A stretch of 64,000 bases of DNA, from contig CAJNYU010001438.1 in assembly GCA_905331475.1 (NCBI GenBank), positions 124,001-188,000 of the forward strand. The letters run 5' to 3'. Shown here one piece after another: positions 59,190 to 64,000 of this stretch (position 1 is its first letter; every line of letters starts with the position of its first letter). A program made the position numbers and the translations under genes. The stretch comes from Rotaria socialis. Lineage: Eukaryota; Rotifera; Eurotatoria; Philodinida; Philodinidae. The notes below the pieces were generated by a model that was given only the letters and a program-made list of their open reading frames with translations, was not told the DNA's origin and made no database searches.

Positions 59190-60770
59190 CCTAGTCAAAC
59201 TTGTTTTTTGCAAGCGCATGCAATTCTTGACTTTCTTGCTCAAGAAAGTCAAGAACTATGGACACATCTTGAGGCAAGATATGAGGTCTTTCTTCAACCC
59301 AATGCGCGTGTCATTTATATTCATGTACTTGAATTTTTATTCAGGTATTTTTGTTTCTTGCTCAAGCGCATGAATTACGCTTGTGCAACAGAAATATATA
59401 ATTTTTCTCCATATATTAGCCATTCACTTGATTAGTTGTCACTGACCGTCAACTTCTTAACGTTGACAATGCATAAGTAAACACCAATGAAAAGATGAAT
59501 TCTATTATTTGTTTTCTTAAAACAAACGTTGTATTTACGACGGACTGGTCAAAAACAATAGAAAGAATTTATTCGCATTATTAGACGAGAAACAAAGTTG
59601 TTTGGTCAAAAAGAAATCTCAAAATGCACAATGTAAACTTCCGCAGCGCTTGAAANTTGATGACACTTATGCAAGTACGTATTGAAGATTTTATTAATCA
59701 AATGAATGAAGAAGATAAAAACAAAACAACTCCACTTTATATCGGATGTCCAATATCTGTTTATGAAGCTTATATGCGTCTTATTCGTTTAGGACATTCA
59801 CTCAATCTAGAAAAAAAAGGAATACAAAGGCTTCTAACAGAAATTCGAGTTTTTCCCCTCCTGATTGTGTTTTACCGAAAACGACTTTTACGTTGTTCAA
59901 AATGACTGATAATGAATATCGTCCACAGATTTTTATTGAAGAAAAACATTATTTTTCTTAATTTAAATCTGATATTTTGATAAGTATCTGTTGGCTTCGT
60001 AGAATGTGGTGAAGTTTTATTAAAATCAAATGATCCTAAATGTTCAATCAGTTGTGATTCTAATGGAAAATATAGGTCATATAATAGTAAAGTTACTGAA
60101 CTGGCTATTATGAATGTGGAACGTGAAATCAAGCGAGTAGCTGAACGTCACATTGATCTCATCAACGAATGTCTAAAACAAACTCTATATACTTTCCCCG
60201 CTGATTATATTAGTAGTATGGTGACGAATCTTGGAATTATATCATACCTCGTTGCTTATTTTAGGTAATATTTATCGTCAATTGCCAACTAATGAAAACC
60301 AGCGCAATATCACGATCATTTTACACAGCGATGGTGCACCTGCTATTAGTGTGAACAGTAAATAATCATTATTCGCTGTCTCTATGACCATTTTTCTCTT
60401 TCGTTTAGATAAGTTTTTATGGCCTGTTCAAGAAATCATTGCAGAAATAACAATTCCGATGAGAGATGAAATCTGCTGTTTTGCTTCTTGGTGCTTGGTT
60501 GGCGGAAAAAAGCCACCTCGTAATCCTTTACTAATATCGATTATCACCCAACTGGAAGTTCTCATGCGATCACCAATTGTGTTGAAACAGAAAGATGGTA
60601 ATGGTTTTTTTTACTTTAACACGATCTACAAAATTCTATATTAGGTTCTCGCTTGTCGTATAATGTTCGTATACAACAAGCAATTTTTGATTTGCCTGCC
60701 CGTGGATGCTCTTTGAATATTGTTCAATATAATGGTTATTATAGATGCAGCAAGAATATTACTTTATTTA
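59190..60770 (+). pseudogene. Tnp2/DUF4218-like transposase relic with introns
   Basis: Scattered plus-strand exons read like the 'transposase family tnp2' proteins common in eukaryotes. Near 59205 there is QAHAILDFLAQESQEL. Near 60005-60235 there is a zinc-ribbon-like CGEVLLKSNDPKCSISC and KVTELAIMNVEREIKRVAER. From about 60270 NQRNITIILHSDGAPAI leads through a donor at 60359 and an acceptor at 60411 to KFLWPVQEIIAEITIPM and GGKKPPRNPLLISIITQLE. A second short intron (about 60598-60652) leads to SYNVRIQQAIFDLPARG and NIVQYNGYY. The family then continues with a Cys pair and the DUF4218 part, but here a stop follows. Frames between 59400 and 60000 are broken. One undetermined base lies at 59656. 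Probably a dead CACTA-type transposon fragment. Confidence 0.65.
59224..59255. repeat. Perfect 15-bp hairpin
   Basis: TTCTTGACTTTCTTG, two bases, CAAGAAAGTCAAGAA. It lies inside a plus-strand open frame of the transposase relic (LDFLAQESQE), so it may be incidental to coding. Confidence 0.8.
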
Positions 60771-61214
60771 TAAATAAATATTTACATATAAGATGTAAAC
60801 ATTAGAATACTGTGTGAAGCGGTTTTTCAAATCGACTTCTGAATAGTGAGACGCCACTTATAATCCAGTTGTGTAGAAATTTTTGTGTAGAATTAAGCTG
60901 TATTTTTGAATAGGTGGCAAAAGGGGAAGCGTTTTTTATATCGTTTCTGATCGAAACGATAAGCCGGATGGACTCTAGTATCTAATAGAAAAACTAAAAA
61001 TTAAATTAGTCAAATTGAAGAAAAACTGACGTGAGAAGTAATTTAAAAAAACTGGCCTTCTTTTTGATTAAAATAAGAATGTAAAATAAAAAACCTTTAG
61101 ATTGATAGATGGACCAATTTTTTTGAATACAAAATAAAATATTCATACAATGCATACGTCAAAAGCTCTTGGAACAGTATTAGGTATAATTTAAAAAAAC
61201 ATATTTATAGCAGA
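60771..61214. other. Intergenic, no feature recognised
   Basis: AT-rich; nothing supportable. Confidence 0.4.
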
Positions 61215-61390
61215 CATTGGATACTCAATACAATACTTAGTACTTTTACGTACTAAGTACGTAAAATAATAAGTACCAGTAATTCTTTTGTAGTACCAGT
61301 ACATGCACTTGCACTGCAAAGTGTACTTTGTATTTGTACTCAGTACGGGTACTAAGTATACAATGTGCTCAGTACAGTGATGGCGCTCGT
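61215..61390. repeat. AGTAC-rich repeat, copy 1
   Basis: About 15 AGTAC/GTACT words in about 170 bp (TTAGTACTTTTACGTACTAAG, TACTCAGTACGGGTACTAAG), ending CAGTACAGTGATGGCGCTC. The same kind of sequence recurs at 62940-63350. Confidence 0.7.
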
Positions 61391-61594
61391 AAAGCAATCC
61401 TTTTAGGTATCCTTATTTTCTATGTTTTCTTCTTTGCATTGGGTTTTAAGTGTTTTCTATCTATTACATGTACTTTAGTGATTACAAAACGGCTTTAAAA
61501 TCGAAAATAACAGATGAATTGACGCTTTTTTCAAATATTTTTTAACAGTGACAAATAATATATAAATTCTACGAATTAAATATTTGTAACCCCA

Positions 61595-62240
61595 CCTCTA
61601 TCCCCATAATAGAGGCCCCTGGGGGCTTCTAAACTGGCAATCGTTCAAATTTTTTTAAGGGAGCTTTTATTATGGAAGGGCTACTAATGCGACGTTCATA
61701 CAGAAGTTTAAAAAATCAGAAAATGAAAGAATCAGAAAAAAGCAATGATTCGATCTAACATAAGGGATAAAAGTTTTAATATCTGTTATTCAAAATAACA
61801 ATTTAGGCAGAAACAACTTGAAACAGATTGTTTTGATTTCTATAATTTGTTAAAATTTTGATTCTTTTAATCTCTTTTATTGTTTTTTTCTATTTTTAAG
61901 TTTATTTAATTTTTAAGTTTTTTAAACTTTTAATCTTTTCTGTGATTTTTCTTATTTTCTTGATTTTAAATCAAGAAAATAAGAAAAATGGCAGAAACAA
62001 GAAAAGTCTGATTTCAGCTGTTTGTCCCTTGTAAAAGAGTCATTATTTTAATGATCTTGACTATTTATTTGAGATAAGTTCAAATAATTATACAAAAATC
62101 TGTCAAATTTTATATAGAGACAAAAAAAACATATTACTGCATTATTAGAAGCCCAGGGCTTCTAATTCATTTTCACATCGATCTGTCCCTGGGGGGCTTC
62201 TAATATGGGAGAGGCTTCTATTACGAGGCGAGGGGTCATC
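61595..62240. repeat. Decayed element with repeated GGGGGCTTCTAA blocks
   Basis: CTGGGGGCTTCTAA at about 61620 and CTGGGGGGCTTCTAA at about 62188 are direct copies. AGAAGCCCAGGGCTTCTAA (62149-62168) is a palindrome of the same word, and related ATTATGGAAGGGC / AATATGGGAGAGGC blocks lie beside each. It contains a perfect hairpin (61946-61988). No coding seen. Confidence 0.5.
61946..61988. repeat. Perfect 21-bp hairpin with a one-base loop
   Basis: TTTTTCTTATTTTCTTGATTT, one T, then the exact complement ending AATAAGAAAAA. All A/T except five G/C pairs. Confidence 0.9.
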
Positions 62241-62444
62241 AGATTCCATGAAAAAAAAGTTAAAAATGAGATTAATATCGATTCAAACACCATTATTTTG
62301 ATTTTATTCAAATCTGAGTTTTAGTCTTATATTTTTGATTTTTGATTTTTGTCTCATTAGATGATTGTTTTCTAATTTGTCGTTTTGAATGAATACTATT
62401 GATGGATCAAACTTGATGAGATTTCAGTAATTGATTAGATGAAT

Positions 62445-62712
62445 TCCAAAAACTTGTTAGCACAGCTCCTTTGAAGCTAAAATATGGAACTTACCTCTAA
62501 TTATTCGCCTAATTCTACTAATACACAATGCGTAAAGTGTGAAATGTGCTGCAAGAGAATCGATCGGTAGAAAAAAAAGTCTTATTTAGTGTTTACATCC
62601 TTGGTAATATCTGTAATGGGAGGGGGAGCCACAAAAATTTTACTTTTAAACTTACACCCACCATTTTCTTCGAAAATATATGTGAGTTCCAAAAAAAATG
62701 ATCAAATGAGAG
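62445..62712. repeat. Dispersed inverted-repeat element, copy 2
   Basis: Matches copy 1 (33190-33660) in order: ACTTGTTAGCACAGC, GCTAAAATATGGAACT, then TCTGTAATGGGAGGGGGAG, TTTTAAACTTACACCCACC and TTCTTCGAAAATATATGTGAG. The middle is shorter by about 200 bp than in copy 1. Confidence 0.65.
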
Positions 62713-62939
62713 AAAATATAAAATTTAAAACGAAAAAAACAGATTTCTATCAGATAGAAATAGTGTCATTTCAATTGATTCCAGTCTTATAGAGCTATAA
62801 ATTATATCCATTTTAATATCAGTGGATATGAAAATATGGTAAAATGCATTCCAGCTTCCATTCTTGTTCACACTACGGATATCATTAGCCGACGAAACCA
62901 ATGAATGCTTAGAAAATTATTAATGAAAGCCTAATGTGA

Positions 62940-63350
62940 ATTTGTACTCAAGTACAAGTACTAACCCAGGTCAAAAAATCAGACACAGATCATGTAAGAT
63001 CAGATGAAATCATACGAAAAATCATAAAGTCAGATCATTGTGTCAATTCGTATTGTAAGATTTCTTTAAGATCCTATAATATCATTTTTGTAAGATCTTA
63101 CAGAAATCTTACAATACGAATAGACACAATGATCTGACTTTATGATTTTTCGTATGATTTCATCTGATCTTACAAGATCATATAAGATCAGAGGTACGAT
63201 CGTTGAGGATCTTACTGTCTGATTGTTTGACCTGGATAAGTACAAAAGGACTTCAGTACAAAGTACATAAGTACAGTACAAAGTATAATTTTGAAGTACA
63301 CAGTATTTTTACCTGTACTTCATATACTAGTACTCTTCCAATCACTGATT
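62940..63350. repeat. AGTAC-rich repeat, copy 2, split by a palindromic MITE
   Basis: GTACTCAAGTACAAGTACTAA lies left of the MITE at 62966-63235. AAGTACAAAAGGACTTCAGTACAAAG and further GTAC words continue right of it to AGTACTCTTCCAATCACTG at about 63350. The right end, read as complement, starts CAGTGATTGGAAGAGTACTAG, a hAT-like terminus. Confidence 0.6.
62966..63235. mobile_element. Palindromic MITE, 270 bp
   Basis: Ends CCAGGTCAAAAAATCAGACA / TGTCTGATTGTTTGACCTGG match at 19 of 20 positions. The arms continue almost perfectly for over 100 bp (ATCATACGAAAAATCATAAA, CAGATCATTGTGTC). The sequence is full of AAGATC/GATCTT words. No target-site duplication is obvious. Confidence 0.85.
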
Positions 63351-64000
63351 TATAGTGTAAAATTCATTTCATTAGTAGAAGCATTAATTTAATTAGCTAT
63401 GAATGACAACACTAAAAATGTTAATATTATTATAAAATAACAAACTCGATCACAATTTTACAGTGAAAATAGAAAGAATAATAATTTGCATAACTTATTG
63501 CAACTGCAACTAATCGGTACGTCTATTTTCATTCGAGCGGTGTCATTTTCGTATCGCCGTAAACATAAAAGCAAATGTACATACAGCTAATCGTTTTAGG
63601 AATGTGGAGAAATGGCAGCATAAAATGCACGCCGATAAACAAAATGGTAATACTAGCACTTTGTGACAAAATAACAATATTATATTTCGCAGTATGCTTT
63701 GAAAGCAACATTAATGAATTTGGTTATAGTTCATACATATATAAATAATCTAGTTTATATCAAAAATAGATGATGTGATCTATTTTTTAAATGAGTACTA
63801 ATTTTAATTTATATTGTAATGTGATGCCAAATACATCGGATATGGTTTTTCTTATAAAATACTAATCATTATTTCTCATGTGATTCGTTGAGTAAAAGAA
63901 GGGTTATTTGGTATATTTATTGTTTACTTTCATGTTGAGAAACACATAGGAAACTATGAAATCCCTCGACCATTATGTGAGCTAATAAAATGCAGCTTTT
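63351..64000. other. Right end of the window, no feature recognised
   Basis: AT-rich, short frames only. Confidence 0.4.

Overview
The window looks like AT-rich (roughly 70% A+T) animal nuclear DNA. Protein genes are split by many short GT-AG introns, often 50-110 bp. Three things point to a rotifer, most likely a bdelloid of the Rotaria/Adineta kind: a rhodopsin-type GPCR relic of the sort bdelloids carry in large numbers, a lophotrochozoan-type neuropeptide F-like precursor, and a Penelope-like element carrying short runs of TGTGGG, the hexamer I recall as the bdelloid telomere repeat. This assignment is inference.

Every host protein gene I can support lies on the minus strand. From left to right they are: BBS9, running off the left edge (1-3668); the U3 snoRNP protein IMP4 (3896-5535); a RING-IBR-RING ubiquitin ligase (5648-6685); an SLC29 equilibrative nucleoside transporter (8710-10720); a degenerate transthyretin/5-hydroxyisourate-hydrolase-like protein (10880-11227); the small GTPase ARL5 (11493-12134); a six-exon protocadherin of about 1020 residues (18560-23810); a small secreted neuropeptide F-like precursor in three exons (33939-34378); a GPCR pseudogene (41716-42504); and a four-exon MetE-like methyltransferase of 380 residues (46650-48665). 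The genes are unrelated in pathway. BBS9, IMP4 and the RBR ligase are packed within a few hundred bases of each other.

The rest is gene-poor and rich in mobile DNA. It holds a broken LINE reverse transcriptase (15.6-16.9 kb), microsatellites (24.4-27.6 kb), a CAGGGG-ended TIR element (32.2-32.9 kb), a 1.3 kb mariner-like fold-back with a small hAT-like MITE in its loop (35.05-36.34 kb), two elements whose terminal inverted repeats are a purine-rich minisatellite (38.9-39.6 and 51.7-52.2 kb), a 29-bp tandem array (54.65 kb), a Penelope-like element with long inverted terminal repeats whose RT catalytic motif is interrupted by a MITE (55.7-58.5 kb), a Tnp2-like transposase relic (59.2-60.8 kb), and several nested palindromic repeats to the right end.

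The observations I rate highest are these: the neuropeptide F-like precursor with no amidation glycine and an EF-hand-like loop in its C-flanking peptide; the fold-back element whose terminus supplies the stop codon of the nucleoside transporter; the MITE sitting exactly at the YVDD catalytic codons of the Penelope RT; and the opposed TGTGGG runs in that element.
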